Positions 38,622 to 47,522 of a DNA stretch of 64,000 nucleotides are shown here, one piece after another; the first letter of the stretch is position 1; each line of letters begins with the position of its first letter. The DNA comes from Laterigemmans sp052161645 (GTDB lineage: Bacteria; Planctomycetota; Planctomycetia; Pirellulales; Pirellulaceae): assembly GCA_052161645.1 (NCBI GenBank), contig CP197414.1; one strand, written 5' to 3'. The translations under genes and the position numbers were made by a program. The notes beneath the pieces were generated by a model. It was given only the letters and a program-made list of their open reading frames with translations. It was not told the DNA's origin and did not search any database.

Positions 38622-40193
38622 TCAAAAATCTGTTTTTTCCCAACAGGCCAGCGTTTGATCTGCCGAGTGCAGCGGCTGATCGGCAAGCATATCGAGACAA
38701 AGATTTAGCATTTGCGGAAAGTCGGCCGCTTGGTGACTGTTGGCCAAAGCCACCGTGACCGACTTTTGGGCTTGGCGAAATTCGCTGGCACCGTCGGAAG
38801 CATAGTTGACTCCAGTGCGAATGCGTTCCGCTCGCGTCACGGCCCCTTCCGGGCTCAAGCTGGGCATGCCAATTAGAATCGTTTTCGCATCCAGCAAACC
38901 AATGCGATCGACAGCTCGCACGACCGAACGAATCGTCCTCGCCACCATTCGCAAATCTTCAAAATCGGGTTGACCTTGGGCGGTTGCCGCTTGGCCGAGG
39001 GGAGCCGCTTGGCCCGCTGAATGATGATCGATCCGCACCATCGCCGTCACGAAGATGGCCCCGGAAGCTTGCACGTTGGTGGCAAACTCGCTGAACTCGC
39101 GAATTAGCCGCGAGCCAATGGGCAAACCCTGCAAACAACGGGGCAGTCCGCTGAAATTCGGCTCTTGAGGTAGCAGGCGAGTGATCTCGGCTTCCAGTTT
39201 TTCCGCTTCCGAGAGTGGGCGGGGGGGAGCGGCAGAGGTGGGCTCGCCCCGCGGGGTGAGCCGTTCCATTGTGTCGCCCAGCTGGGCATAGCCGCAGTTC
39301 CGCTCATTCGCCTTCGATTCGTACAACGCGGCGTCGGCGCGGGCGATCCACTCGTCGACCGTTTCGCAGCCAGTCCACTCGGCCAACCCGCTGCTGCTGG
39401 TGACTCGCAGGTGCTGGCCCTCAAAGACGATCTCGCGATCGGCAATCGAGGCCCGCGTCTGCTCGGCAAGCGCTCGGCAGTCGACCATGGTGGTGTCGCC
39501 AAAGACCACGGCGAACTCCTCTCCGCCATAACGGGCCACCATCCCGTGAGCTCCAATGCGATGCTCGATATGCTTGGCTACCCGCTTCAGCACTTCGTCG
39601 CCGGTCAAGTGCCCGTAGGCGTCGTTAAACTTCTTGAAGTGGTCGATGTCGAGCAGCATCAGCGTGCTCGGCTGAGGCGGTTGCCGACGCATCAAGTCAT
39701 GCATGTAATCGTCTAAGGCTCGCCGGTTGGCGATTTGCGTCAGTTGGTCGGTGACCGCTTGTTGCTGAGCCGATTGCAGCAACATCGATTGCTCCTCAAA
39801 TCGGCTTTGTGCCTCGGAGAGCTGAACTCGCAGCGTGTCGCTAGCGTCGAGCAGGCGGTTCATGGCAGCGAAAATGGCATCCGGATGTCGCACCAAATCG
39901 ACTTCTTTCAGCGATTCGGTAAGTGATTGCACCTGCAGCTGGTGCGTGTCCACCCCGGCTGCCGTGTTTTCAGTCAACGTCCGCAGTCGCAGCGTTATTT
40001 GTTCGAGCCGAGCTTTTTCCAGCTGATTGTCGGGTTGCGCAGCCTGCACCGGTGCTAGGGCCTGCGGGGTCGCTTCAGCCCTAGGTGGAGAGGAGGTTTG
40101 GGGAGGGGGCATAATGAGGGATGGATAAGCCAACCAACCACACAACATGCCCGCCAAACCGCAGCTAATTGCCACCAATATGTCGATAAACAT
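38622..40193 (-). CDS. Membrane-anchored diguanylate cyclase with second degenerate GGDEF-like domain
   Basis: One N-terminal membrane helix (residues ~4-24), a coiled-coil-like segment (~55-150), then a GGDEF domain with substrate motif LLDIDHFKKFND and active site GGEEF (223-227). It should make cyclic di-GMP. The upstream RxxD inhibitory site is not seen. Residues ~345-515 repeat the fold in decayed form: a strand pair AIFVTAMVRIDHH, DRIGLLDAKTILIGMP in place of the GGDEF hairpin, and a closing helix with LCLDML. This second copy is probably regulatory. A terminator lies downstream. The 523-aa protein starts at the ATG 40193. Confidence 0.9.
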   Translation of the reverse strand: MFIDILVAISCGLAGMLCGWLAYPSLIMPPPQTSSPPRAEATPQALAPVQAAQPDNQLEKARLEQITLRLRTLTENTAAGVDTHQLQVQSLTESLKEVDLVRHPDAIFAAMNRLLDASDTLRVQLSEAQSRFEEQSMLLQSAQQQAVTDQLTQIANRRALDDYMHDLMRRQPPQPSTLMLLDIDHFKKFNDAYGHLTGDEVLKRVAKHIEHRIGAHGMVARYGGEEFAVVFGDTTMVDCRALAEQTRASIADREIVFEGQHLRVTSSSGLAEWTGCETVDEWIARADAALYESKANERNCGYAQLGDTMERLTPRGEPTSAAPPRPLSEAEKLEAEITRLLPQEPNFSGLPRCLQGLPIGSRLIREFSEFATNVQASGAIFVTAMVRIDHHSAGQAAPLGQAATAQGQPDFEDLRMVARTIRSVVRAVDRIGLLDAKTILIGMPSLSPEGAVTRAERIRTGVNYASDGASEFRQAQKSVTVALANSHQAADFPQMLNLCLDMLADQPLHSADQTLACWEKTDF

Positions 40194-40411
40194 GAATTGA
40201 AATATGCTCTGGGGCGGTAACCATCAGCCGCGTACGCACGCTGTTTGGACGCCTGTTAACACAAGCACATACGTCACGTTTGCCGACTGGGCAAACTGGC
40301 CAGAGCCAAAGCCAACTCGCTAGAGTGGTTAAGCGGCGTTAGCCAGGTAAATGGGGTAAAGCCGAGTTGCTGACAATTGAAATCATTTTCGAATTTACTG
40401 CGGGAGTTGCT

Positions 40412-40441
40412 TGACAATCACCCCCGCGCGGCGCTAGTTTG
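40412..40441 (+). promoter_or_regulatory. Sigma70-like promoter of the BON-domain gene
   Basis: A perfect -35 TTGACA (40412-40417) is followed 18 bp later by TAGTTT (40436-40441), a weak -10. The pair ends 36 bp before the ATG at 40478, and AAGGAG lies just before the start. The -10 is poor, so the call is tentative. Confidence 0.45.
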
Positions 40442-40477
40442 AAAAGCGTCAGGCCCCCGTAAGGAGACTACTCCGCC

Positions 40478-40774
40478 ATGACTACAAAAACGCCTTTCGG
40501 CGTCCCCACCGACCATCATGTCCCCAGCGAACATCACGGCACCGCTCTTCCAGCAGGCCGCTTTCCACTCCAGAAACCCGATTCGCTTGCTCAAGAAGCG
40601 CTCGCTTCGAGTGCCATTTTCGATTTGCGTGAATTGTCGGTCCAACGGCAAGGCGAGTCGCTGTTGATCAGCGGGCGGGTCAATTGTTTCTATCACAAGC
40701 AGTTGGCCCAAGAGACTGTTCGCCCGCACGCCGCCAACCTCCGCGTCGTTAACGAAGTTTCAGTGGTTCGCTAA
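40478..40774 (+). CDS. Small BON-domain-like protein (98 aa)
   Basis: Residues ~40-98 fit the short beta-alpha-beta BON pattern seen in many planctomycete proteins: LSVQRQGESLLISGRVNCFYHKQLAQETVRP…LRVVNEVSV. There is no signal peptide and the N-terminal 35 residues are histidine- and proline-rich. AAGGAG at ~40461 supports the start. The stop overlaps the convergent lpxK stop by 4 bp. BON domains usually bind phospholipid or associate with envelopes; here the partner is unknown. Confidence 0.72.
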   Translation: MTTKTPFGVPTDHHVPSEHHGTALPAGRFPLQKPDSLAQEALASSAIFDLRELSVQRQGESLLISGRVNCFYHKQLAQETVRPHAANLRVVNEVSVVR

Positions 40775-41892
40775 CTTTCCGGCGAACCGCCGATGCCCGC
40801 CGTCACCCGCTCCACGGCTTGCCATAACTCGGCTTCTCCGCTGGTGATTTCCAGCTCGATCCGTAGCGCCCAGAGCGGGCAGCCGCCAAGCTTAGTCGTT
40901 CTTAATTTGACCAAGTCTTTGTGCGTGCACAGCACCAACAACTCGGGATGTCGGCGGCGGTGCTCTTCAATCCAGCTTACCAGTGCATCGACCACCGGCC
41001 GGTCATAGGGACAATGGTCGGGCAATTGGCGAGTGGCCTGCAGGTTGATGCCCAGTTGTTGCAGCGAATCAAAGAAGGGTTGCGGGTTGCCGATTCCAGC
41101 GAACGCGACCGCCTCGCGACCGGACAGTGTCTCCAGCCGGGTTTCCAGCCCAGTCTCCAGCCCAGTCTCCAGCCCAGTCTCCAGCCGGCTTTGCGGTGGT
41201 TGGTGCGCGAGCCAGCCGGTGGGCGCGTGATCGCAAGTGCCCAGCGGTATCGCCGGCGCCAGTTTCCGGATCGTTGATTGGATCTCCGCCAACCGTTCCG
41301 CAGTGACGCGGCTCGAGCGGCTGATCATGATGAAGTCGGCTCGCCGCAAGCCGCTGAGCGGTTCGCGGAGTAGGCCAGCGGGCAACAGCCGACCGTAGCC
41401 AAAGGGGCAGGTGGCGTCGATCATCACCAAATCGAGGTCACGCTTCAAGCGGCGATGTTGGAAACCATCGTCCAGCACGATCGCTTGCATTTCCAGTTCC
41501 TCGACGGCCGCCTCCGCCGCCGCGACTCGGTCGGGGTTCTGCAAATGGGGCACGTCGGGCAGCGTTTCGGCCAGTTCCCGCGCTTCGTCATTGCTGCCCG
41601 TTTGATCGCTGCCGTAGCCACGGCTGATCAAGCAGACGCGAATCTTACGCTGTCGTAAATGACCAGCCAGGGCGGCCACCATCGGCGTCTTGCCGGTGCC
41701 GCCGGCGGTGATGTTGCCGACCGAGATGACCGGCACGGCGGCACGGAATTGATCGCTGCGGCCGTTGTTGTAGCGGTGATTTCGCCAGCGAACGACCAGG
41801 CCGTAGGGCAGGGCGGCGAGCCGCAGGGCCAACCGGGCGACGATCGCCCAAGGTTGTCGCTGGCGGGGATCGAGGATCGCTCGATAGTCCAT
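40771..41892 (-). CDS. lpxK: Tetraacyldisaccharide 4'-kinase LpxK
   Basis: LpxK phosphorylates the lipid A disaccharide at the 4' position on the inner membrane. The 373-aa protein shows an N-terminal hydrophobic segment, the P-loop SVGNITAGGTGKTP (~58-70), RGYGSD, LDDGFQHRRLKRDLDLVMIDA, LLPAGLLREPLSGLRRAD and AFAGIGNPQPFF. Just before that last block lies an unusual LETGLETGLETGLET tract encoded by a 12-bp tandem repeat. The ATG directly follows the stop of the isocitrate dehydrogenase gene. Its presence indicates lipid A synthesis, as expected for Pirellulaceae. Confidence 0.95.
   Translation of the reverse strand: MDYRAILDPRQRQPWAIVARLALRLAALPYGLVVRWRNHRYNNGRSDQFRAAVPVISVGNITAGGTGKTPMVAALAGHLRQRKIRVCLISRGYGSDQTGSNDEARELAETLPDVPHLQNPDRVAAAEAAVEELEMQAIVLDDGFQHRRLKRDLDLVMIDATCPFGYGRLLPAGLLREPLSGLRRADFIMISRSSRVTAERLAEIQSTIRKLAPAIPLGTCDHAPTGWLAHQPPQSRLETGLETGLETGLETRLETLSGREAVAFAGIGNPQPFFDSLQQLGINLQATRQLPDHCPYDRPVVDALVSWIEEHRRRHPELLVLCTHKDLVKLRTTKLGGCPLWALRIELEITSGEAELWQAVERVTAGIGGSPES
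41141..41190 (-). repeat. 12-bp tandem repeat inside lpxK (LETG)n
   Basis: About four copies of a 12-bp unit (plus-strand CCAGTCTCCAGC and variants) encode Leu-Glu-Thr-Gly repeats between two conserved LpxK blocks. The unit keeps the frame, so copy number can vary without breaking the gene. Confidence 0.85.
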
Positions 41893-42987
41893 TTACATGC
41901 GATCGCAAATCGCTTGCGCCATCTCTTGGGTGCCGACCGCGGTGGGGTCGTCACGATGCGGCTTGAGATCGTAGGTCACCGATTTGCCCTCGGCAATCAC
42001 ATCGCTGACCGCTTGCTCCAAACGGGCTGCGGCGTCCATCTCATTCAAATGGCGGAGCATCAACATGGCTGAGAGAATTAAAGCGGTGGGGTTGACCTTA
42101 TTTTGTCCTTTATACTTTGGTGCGCTGCCGTGAGTGGCTTCGAAAACGGCTCCGTTGGGACCGATGTTCGCGCCCGGCGCCATGCCCAAGCCACCAATGA
42201 TGCCGGCTCCCAAATCACTGACGATGTCGCCGTAAAGATTAGGCAGCACGAGCACGTCATACAGTTCGGGCTTCTGGGTCAACTGCATGCACATGTTGTC
42301 AACGATCCGTTCCTCGAACTCGATCGTGGGATAATCCTTAGCGACTTGCGTGGCCGTTTCCAGGTACAGCCCATCGCTGTATTTCATGATGTTCGCTTTG
42401 TGGACCGCCGTCACTTTCTTGCGTCCGTGTTTGACCGCGTAATCAAACGCGCAGCGCACAATCCGTTCGGTCCCGCTGCGGCTGATCGGTTTGATCGAGA
42501 TGCCAGTTTCTTCGCCGCTGGTTTTGACTTTGCGATCCGATGGCAAGCCGTTGATAAAGTCGATCAACTGGGAGGTTTCTGGTTTGCCAGCCTCGAATTC
42601 GACCCCCGCGTAGAGGTCTTCGGTGTTCTCCCGCACGATTACGATGTCGACACCGAGTTCACTGAAATAACTGCGAACACCCGGATAGTGCTTGCAAGGA
42701 CGAATGCAGGCGAACAGTCCCAGTTCTTGGCGGAGGTAAACGTTGATACTGCGAAAGCCGGTACCGACGGGTGTGGTGATGGGAGCTTTCAACGCACACT
42801 TGGTGCGCCGCACGGATTCGATGGTGTCGTCGGGGATCGGCGTGCCACGGGTTTCCATGCAATCGACACCCGCTTCGCGAACGTCCCAATTGATGTCCAC
42901 GCCGGTCGCATCCACACACTTGCGGGCCGCTTCGGCTAGTTCCGGTCCCGTACCATCGCCAGTGATCAACGTGACTTCGTGGGCCAT
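41893..42987 (-). CDS. Isocitrate dehydrogenase (NAD-type, IDH/IPMDH family)
   Basis: The 364-aa protein is a complete member of the isocitrate/isopropylmalate dehydrogenase family. GDGTGPELAEA starts it. The substrate-loop PVGTGFRSINVYLRQELGLFACIRP and RENTEDLYAGVEFE with its Tyr are typical of isocitrate rather than isopropylmalate enzymes. Metal-binding aspartates lie in LYGDIVSDLGAGIIGG, and the nucleotide motif is ATHGSAPKYKGQNKVNP. Role: oxidative decarboxylation of isocitrate in the TCA cycle. NAD preference is inferred from similarity to the Idh3/NAD group, not proven. Its stop TAA is immediately followed by the lpxK ATG. Confidence 0.88.
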   Translation of the reverse strand: MAHEVTLITGDGTGPELAEAARKCVDATGVDINWDVREAGVDCMETRGTPIPDDTIESVRRTKCALKAPITTPVGTGFRSINVYLRQELGLFACIRPCKHYPGVRSYFSELGVDIVIVRENTEDLYAGVEFEAGKPETSQLIDFINGLPSDRKVKTSGEETGISIKPISRSGTERIVRCAFDYAVKHGRKKVTAVHKANIMKYSDGLYLETATQVAKDYPTIEFEERIVDNMCMQLTQKPELYDVLVLPNLYGDIVSDLGAGIIGGLGMAPGANIGPNGAVFEATHGSAPKYKGQNKVNPTALILSAMLMLRHLNEMDAAARLEQAVSDVIAEGKSVTYDLKPHRDDPTAVGTQEMAQAICDRM

Positions 42988-43228
42988 CGATTTCGCTCCT
43001 AGGATCTGCTTAAACTCGGTTGAATGGGAGTTGGGAAACTAACCGAAGGACCATCGATCGTCAACGAGAGGCGGGTTTAGGGCGTTGCTGTTGGGGGTTT
43101 CGTGCTGGTTGCTCGGGCGGTGGGTCGTGGCTGGCATTTGGGGGATTTCTTACTGGCAAGCTGGGTTGCAGTTTGGTAGGTTTGAGGGGAATTCGCTAAA
43201 TTTCCTGCCTAAAGACGAGGTGTTCGGG

Positions 43229-44686
43229 ATGTCCAGCCGCTCTGTTCAGAAAAGACTGGCGCTTGAATCGTTGGAGACACGCCAGTTGTTGGCGGCTGAT
43301 GGATTGCATAATTTTTTGCAGCCGCTAGACGTCAACGACGACCAGCGGGTCACGGCGATCGACGCTTTGGCGATTATCAACCATATCAACCGACAAGCTC
43401 TCCGTGCTGGTGAATCGCCGCAGGTTGAAGTCAGTCGGTTTTTGGATGTCTCGGATGATGGTCAAGTCGAGCCGATCGACGCGTTGCGGGTTATTAATCA
43501 CCTCAATCGGGCTGCCGAGCAGACGGTCGATCGAGTGTTTGCCCAATTAGCCAATGCGGACGGCACTCGCATGCGGGCTGAATTGGCTCGTGAAGCGGCC
43601 AGAGAAACAGCAACTGACGAGTTGATTGGCGAACGGTTTGAAGTCCGTTTGCAGCATGGTGTGCCGGGGCGCGAGTACCCAGTCTTTGTCGACGGTGGAC
43701 TGGTCGGCAACGTGCGGGCCGATGCTGCTGGACGAGGAGTTTTCCGTTTGTTGGCCGAGCAAGTGGATGAGTTGCCGCTGTTGGAAGATATCGCCGCTCG
43801 TATTCAAGGCAACGTGCGGGGTGGCGGTTTGATTCATGTCGAAGGTCTGGGAGGCGTGTTGCTCGGTGATGACTCGTCTGCTGAACCAGTCACGCCCGCT
43901 CCGGGAGACGGCGATGTTGTTCGCATTCCCGATTTTGGCATGCTGCCCAGCCTTGATCAAATCAGTGGTCCGGTGTTCGCCGCGCCGTTGCAAGATGCCG
44001 CGGCGAGCTACGCGGGTGGAGCCTACTTTGCCACACTCGAAACCGGTTTTTCACTCGGCTTGGTGGCCCGCGGATTGTCACCTGGTGAGACTTATCGCGT
44101 CGCCGTCGACGGTGTGGAAGTGCTGGAGGTCACGGCGGGGCGGTTCGGAGTGGCAGCGATGCTTTATGATTCCACCAATCCAACAGCCGAAGCTTTGTTG
44201 AATCCGCTCCCCGAAGTTGCCGACGATAGTGAGATCTTATTGTCTGGCGGTAACGTCGAACTGGTGGGGACTTTCCGCAACTTACGCATTCCCGGTTTGG
44301 AGCGGCCCGATGCAGGAGAGCAGCCTGATGCAGGTGATTTGCCAGGTTTAGGTGAAAGGCTAGCGGATACGTTAGTCGCTCCGCTCGATGATGGCGGCGT
44401 TGCCGGGTTGGTGACTTACACACCACGCGGCGATGGATATTATTTAGGGATTGCCTTGCGAGGAGCCGAGCGTCGCGCTTCGTACGAAGTGCGGATCGAC
44501 GGCCAATCGATAGCCACAGTCCGATCAAACTTCTTAGGGCTGATTATTTATCGGCAAACTTCTAATGATGCGGCCGGAGATGGGTTCCCAGCGGTGACGG
44601 AGGACTCGGTGGTCGAGATCGTGGGATTGGCCAGCGGCGATTTTCTCACGGTCCAAGAGGGCATCAGCGATTTGCTGGGCCGCTAG
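43229..44686 (+). CDS. Exported dockerin type I protein with LEPR-XLL-type N-terminus (485 aa)
   Basis: The ATG at 43229 gives MSSRSVQKRLALESLETRQLLAADG, the planctomycete LEPR-XLL-type export motif. The frame extends 48 codons upstream without it. Residues ~31-94 are a full dockerin type I domain: two EF-hand-like calcium loops, DVNDDQRVTAIDALAIINHIN and its second copy starting DVSDDGQVEPIDA. The remaining ~390 residues hold four related beta-rich segments (FEVRLQHGVPGREYPVFVDG, FSLGLVARGLSPGETYRVAVDG, YYLGIALRGAERRASYEVRIDG), so an internal ~100-aa repeat of unknown function. It is extracellular or envelope-bound. A dockerin implies a cohesin partner, none of which is in the window. Confidence 0.85.
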   Translation: MSSRSVQKRLALESLETRQLLAADGLHNFLQPLDVNDDQRVTAIDALAIINHINRQALRAGESPQVEVSRFLDVSDDGQVEPIDALRVINHLNRAAEQTVDRVFAQLANADGTRMRAELAREAARETATDELIGERFEVRLQHGVPGREYPVFVDGGLVGNVRADAAGRGVFRLLAEQVDELPLLEDIAARIQGNVRGGGLIHVEGLGGVLLGDDSSAEPVTPAPGDGDVVRIPDFGMLPSLDQISGPVFAAPLQDAAASYAGGAYFATLETGFSLGLVARGLSPGETYRVAVDGVEVLEVTAGRFGVAAMLYDSTNPTAEALLNPLPEVADDSEILLSGGNVELVGTFRNLRIPGLERPDAGEQPDAGDLPGLGERLADTLVAPLDDGGVAGLVTYTPRGDGYYLGIALRGAERRASYEVRIDGQSIATVRSNFLGLIIYRQTSNDAAGDGFPAVTEDSVVEIVGLASGDFLTVQEGISDLLGR

Positions 44687-44833
44687 GACACCCGCGATAT
44701 TATCCATTGCTCGAGGTGCTGGTGGGTCCTGCTAATTCGCTCTAGGGGAAGTGTGCCCGCGAATGAGCGCTAATGGAAGTTGGCGGATGTGGTGAGATGG
44801 GCCAAGTGAATATTTGGCTTGATCACGCTGGCG

Positions 44834-47344
44834 TTATTTTCTTCTTCCTGGTTCGACTAGGTCGTCCCCTTTGCCGAATGAATCGAGGATTTCGTCGGTG
44901 CTTTGCGGGTCGATGCGATGGCAGCATTCGGTTAGTTGGTCGGCCCAGTCATCTAATGGATCTTCCCATTCTTCGGGAGTTGTTTCATACGGGGGAATGT
45001 TAGCCATTTCGTCGAGCAGCAGTATCAGCCGCAGCAAGTGGCGGAACAGCAGCCCCTCTTCTTTCTGCAGTTTGCGGGAGGTGACGTATTTGTTGAAGTC
45101 GCCGCCGAACTCCAGTAATTCACCCGCTATCCAGACCGGTCGGACGCGGACGTCGTGGACGCGGGGAAAATCATTCTGGAACAGCCGCAAGATTTTTTCT
45201 CCCAGGGTCAACGGATAGACCCGCGGCTCTTCAAACATCCCACGGCCTCCTTTGCCCCCGTTATCTTCTTCCTCTTCATCTTTGGGGGAACCCAGTTCTT
45301 CCATCGTCGCCAAGCCAAGTTGTAGCAAGCGTGGATCGAGTCGAGTCTGGGCTAACGTGCCCGCTGGCATCTCGTCATACTTGGGCACGCGGACCAAGCG
45401 GGCGACGGTGCCCGGCACGTCCAACACGCTCTCGAAAGCTAGCAAGCGTTCGTTCGGGTCGGCGATCGCCAATTGGTCTGCCAGATAGACGCCGTACAGC
45501 GGATTGATGCTGCGAAGTTGCACCAACAGCGGCAGCCGGCTGGTCGGGTTGGCATACTGCGGTCGGTAATCGTCCACCTCGTAGCCTCGCGACTGGGCAT
45601 CTTCGTCTTCACCAAGCACCGCGTCGCTCGCTTGCTCGGACTGGTTTGGCTCAACACCTTCCGCTTCGCGCATCTCGGCTAACAGCTCGCCAAACAGTCC
45701 GGCCGGTTTTTCCGGTTCGCTGGCGGACTTGCCGCTAGCTTGGTTTCCAGCTTGACTGCCAGTTTGTTTACTGGGGGTTTGCCCGCTCGGGCCCGAGCTG
45801 CGTTTGGGAACCGGTTTGGGGTCGAGTTCAATGTAGCCGGCTGTCCACAGCGTGATCAGCATGCGGTTGAGTTGCCGCTGGGACTCTTCAATTTCTTTGG
45901 GATCGAGTAGTCGCCGCGAGACCAGTTCTCGGATGGGAGCGACGGCTGGGTTTTTGCCCAGCAAGTAAGCCAGCAGTCGCCAGGGCAGATGGCCGCGGCT
46001 TTTCAGGTGAGCACTCGGTGCTTCCCGCAACTGATCGAATTGCTGTTGAGTCCAGTATTGTTCGCCCGTTCGCCGTTTGGGCATCTTCTTTTTCAGTTGC
46101 TTTTTGGCCTTCAACAAGCCGGGGTCTTTGGTATCGGCGGGGATTTGATCGAACTTTTCCTTCCACTTGTGGAGTTTCACGTCATCTTCGTGCGCCAGCG
46201 CGTAGACGTAGCCGCGATCATCAAACTGGGGCCGCCCCGCGCGACCGAAAATTTGGTGTGCCGAGGCCGCTTCGACAACTTTCTTTTTATCTTTAGGGCC
46301 TTTCAGCAGGCTGGGCAGGACCACGCTGCGGGCTGGCAGGTTGATCCCGGCGGAGAGCGTTTCGGTGCAGACGCAGACGCTCAGCAACTTTCGCTGAAAC
46401 AGTTCTTCGACCATCCGGCGGTAGCGTGGCAAGATCCCGGCGTGGTGCACGCCGACGCCACGCATCAAGATACTTTTCAGTTTGGGGCCCGCCCCTTGGC
46501 TCATCTCGGCGGCATTTAAATAGTCTGCTAGTTCGGCTTGACGCCCTTTGTCGATTAGATGTTTCCCTTTGAGCAACTCGGCAACGGTCCAGCACTGTGC
46601 GCGATTGAAACAGAAAAACAGCGAAGGGGTGCGCCGCGCTGCGGGATCGCCGGCGGCAATCTGTTCGGCAAAATCGCCCAGCAACAGATCGGGCACCCAC
46701 TCGAATTGCAGCGGCACTTTGCGTTCGGTACCTTGCACGAGCTGCAAGCGACGGTTGTGCGCCCGGGTCAGCCACTGGGTAAACTCCAGCGAGTTGCCTA
46801 CGGTGGCACTCAGCAACAGGGTGCGAACGTGCGGCGGAAGTAACCCCAAAGTTAACTCCCAAACCACGCCCCGTTCGGCATCATTGAAGGAGTGGAACTC
46901 GTCCATCACAACCGAACCGACTTGGTTAAAGTCGAAGGCGTCATGGTTGAGCAGCCGATTGAGCAAAATTTCGGCGACGACGACCAGCACCGGCGCGTCG
47001 GGGTTCACTCGCCGGTTGCCAGTTACCAGCCCCACCGAACTCTCGCCAAACCCCCAGCGGACGGCAGACTGTTGGAGTTCGTCAAGCTTTTGATCGGTGA
47101 GTGCGATCAGCGGCGTGGTGTAATACATTTGAGTGCCGGTCCGCAGCGCTTCGTAGACGGCCGCTTCGGCGATCAGCGTTTTGCCTGTACCGGTCGGCGC
47201 GCAGACCAGCACACCCTGGGGGGCCGTAAAGTACGCCAATAAGGCTTCTTCTTGGACCGGATAGGGAGCAAACGGTAGTAATTCAAAGTATTCGCCGGCC
47301 AACTCGTCACGGGATGGCTGCGGCTCATTGGGCGTTGCATTCAT
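44834..47344 (-). CDS. Ski2-like DEAD/DEAH superfamily 2 helicase (836 aa)
   Basis: Motif I APTGTGKT, motif Ia TTPLIALTDQK, motif II VVMDEFHSF (DEFH), motif III LLLSATVGN and motif VI HQIFGRAGRPQFDDRG are all present in the first ~500 residues, in Ski2-like order. The second half holds a helical and winged-helix region and a Gln/Ser-rich low-complexity linker (~res 525-560). Expected role: RNA unwinding or turnover. The ATG at 47344 starts MNATPNEPQ directly before the helicase core. The frame opens 103 codons earlier into the divergent sulfatase promoter region with no conserved features. It is divergent from the sulfatase. Confidence 0.88.
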   Translation of the reverse strand: MNATPNEPQPSRDELAGEYFELLPFAPYPVQEEALLAYFTAPQGVLVCAPTGTGKTLIAEAAVYEALRTGTQMYYTTPLIALTDQKLDELQQSAVRWGFGESSVGLVTGNRRVNPDAPVLVVVAEILLNRLLNHDAFDFNQVGSVVMDEFHSFNDAERGVVWELTLGLLPPHVRTLLLSATVGNSLEFTQWLTRAHNRRLQLVQGTERKVPLQFEWVPDLLLGDFAEQIAAGDPAARRTPSLFFCFNRAQCWTVAELLKGKHLIDKGRQAELADYLNAAEMSQGAGPKLKSILMRGVGVHHAGILPRYRRMVEELFQRKLLSVCVCTETLSAGINLPARSVVLPSLLKGPKDKKKVVEAASAHQIFGRAGRPQFDDRGYVYALAHEDDVKLHKWKEKFDQIPADTKDPGLLKAKKQLKKKMPKRRTGEQYWTQQQFDQLREAPSAHLKSRGHLPWRLLAYLLGKNPAVAPIRELVSRRLLDPKEIEESQRQLNRMLITLWTAGYIELDPKPVPKRSSGPSGQTPSKQTGSQAGNQASGKSASEPEKPAGLFGELLAEMREAEGVEPNQSEQASDAVLGEDEDAQSRGYEVDDYRPQYANPTSRLPLLVQLRSINPLYGVYLADQLAIADPNERLLAFESVLDVPGTVARLVRVPKYDEMPAGTLAQTRLDPRLLQLGLATMEELGSPKDEEEEDNGGKGGRGMFEEPRVYPLTLGEKILRLFQNDFPRVHDVRVRPVWIAGELLEFGGDFNKYVTSRKLQKEEGLLFRHLLRLILLLDEMANIPPYETTPEEWEDPLDDWADQLTECCHRIDPQSTDEILDSFGKGDDLVEPGRRK

Positions 47345-47522
47345 CGCCGAATTGTAACGGAAACGGTCCGCCACTTCCGCAGGGCTTGGGCGCAAATGCT
47401 CCGCGGCGGTCGACTTTTTTGCTGGATGCGATGGAAGGTGACTCGTAGAATGTCGAATCGCACCTTGATCAATTCGCAGATTTTCGCTTTCCGTGCTGGT
47501 CCATTTGATGCCAAGCTCACCA

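Noticed and set aside
42103..42939. 278-aa plus-strand open frame
   Set aside because: Antisense shadow of the isocitrate dehydrogenase gene.
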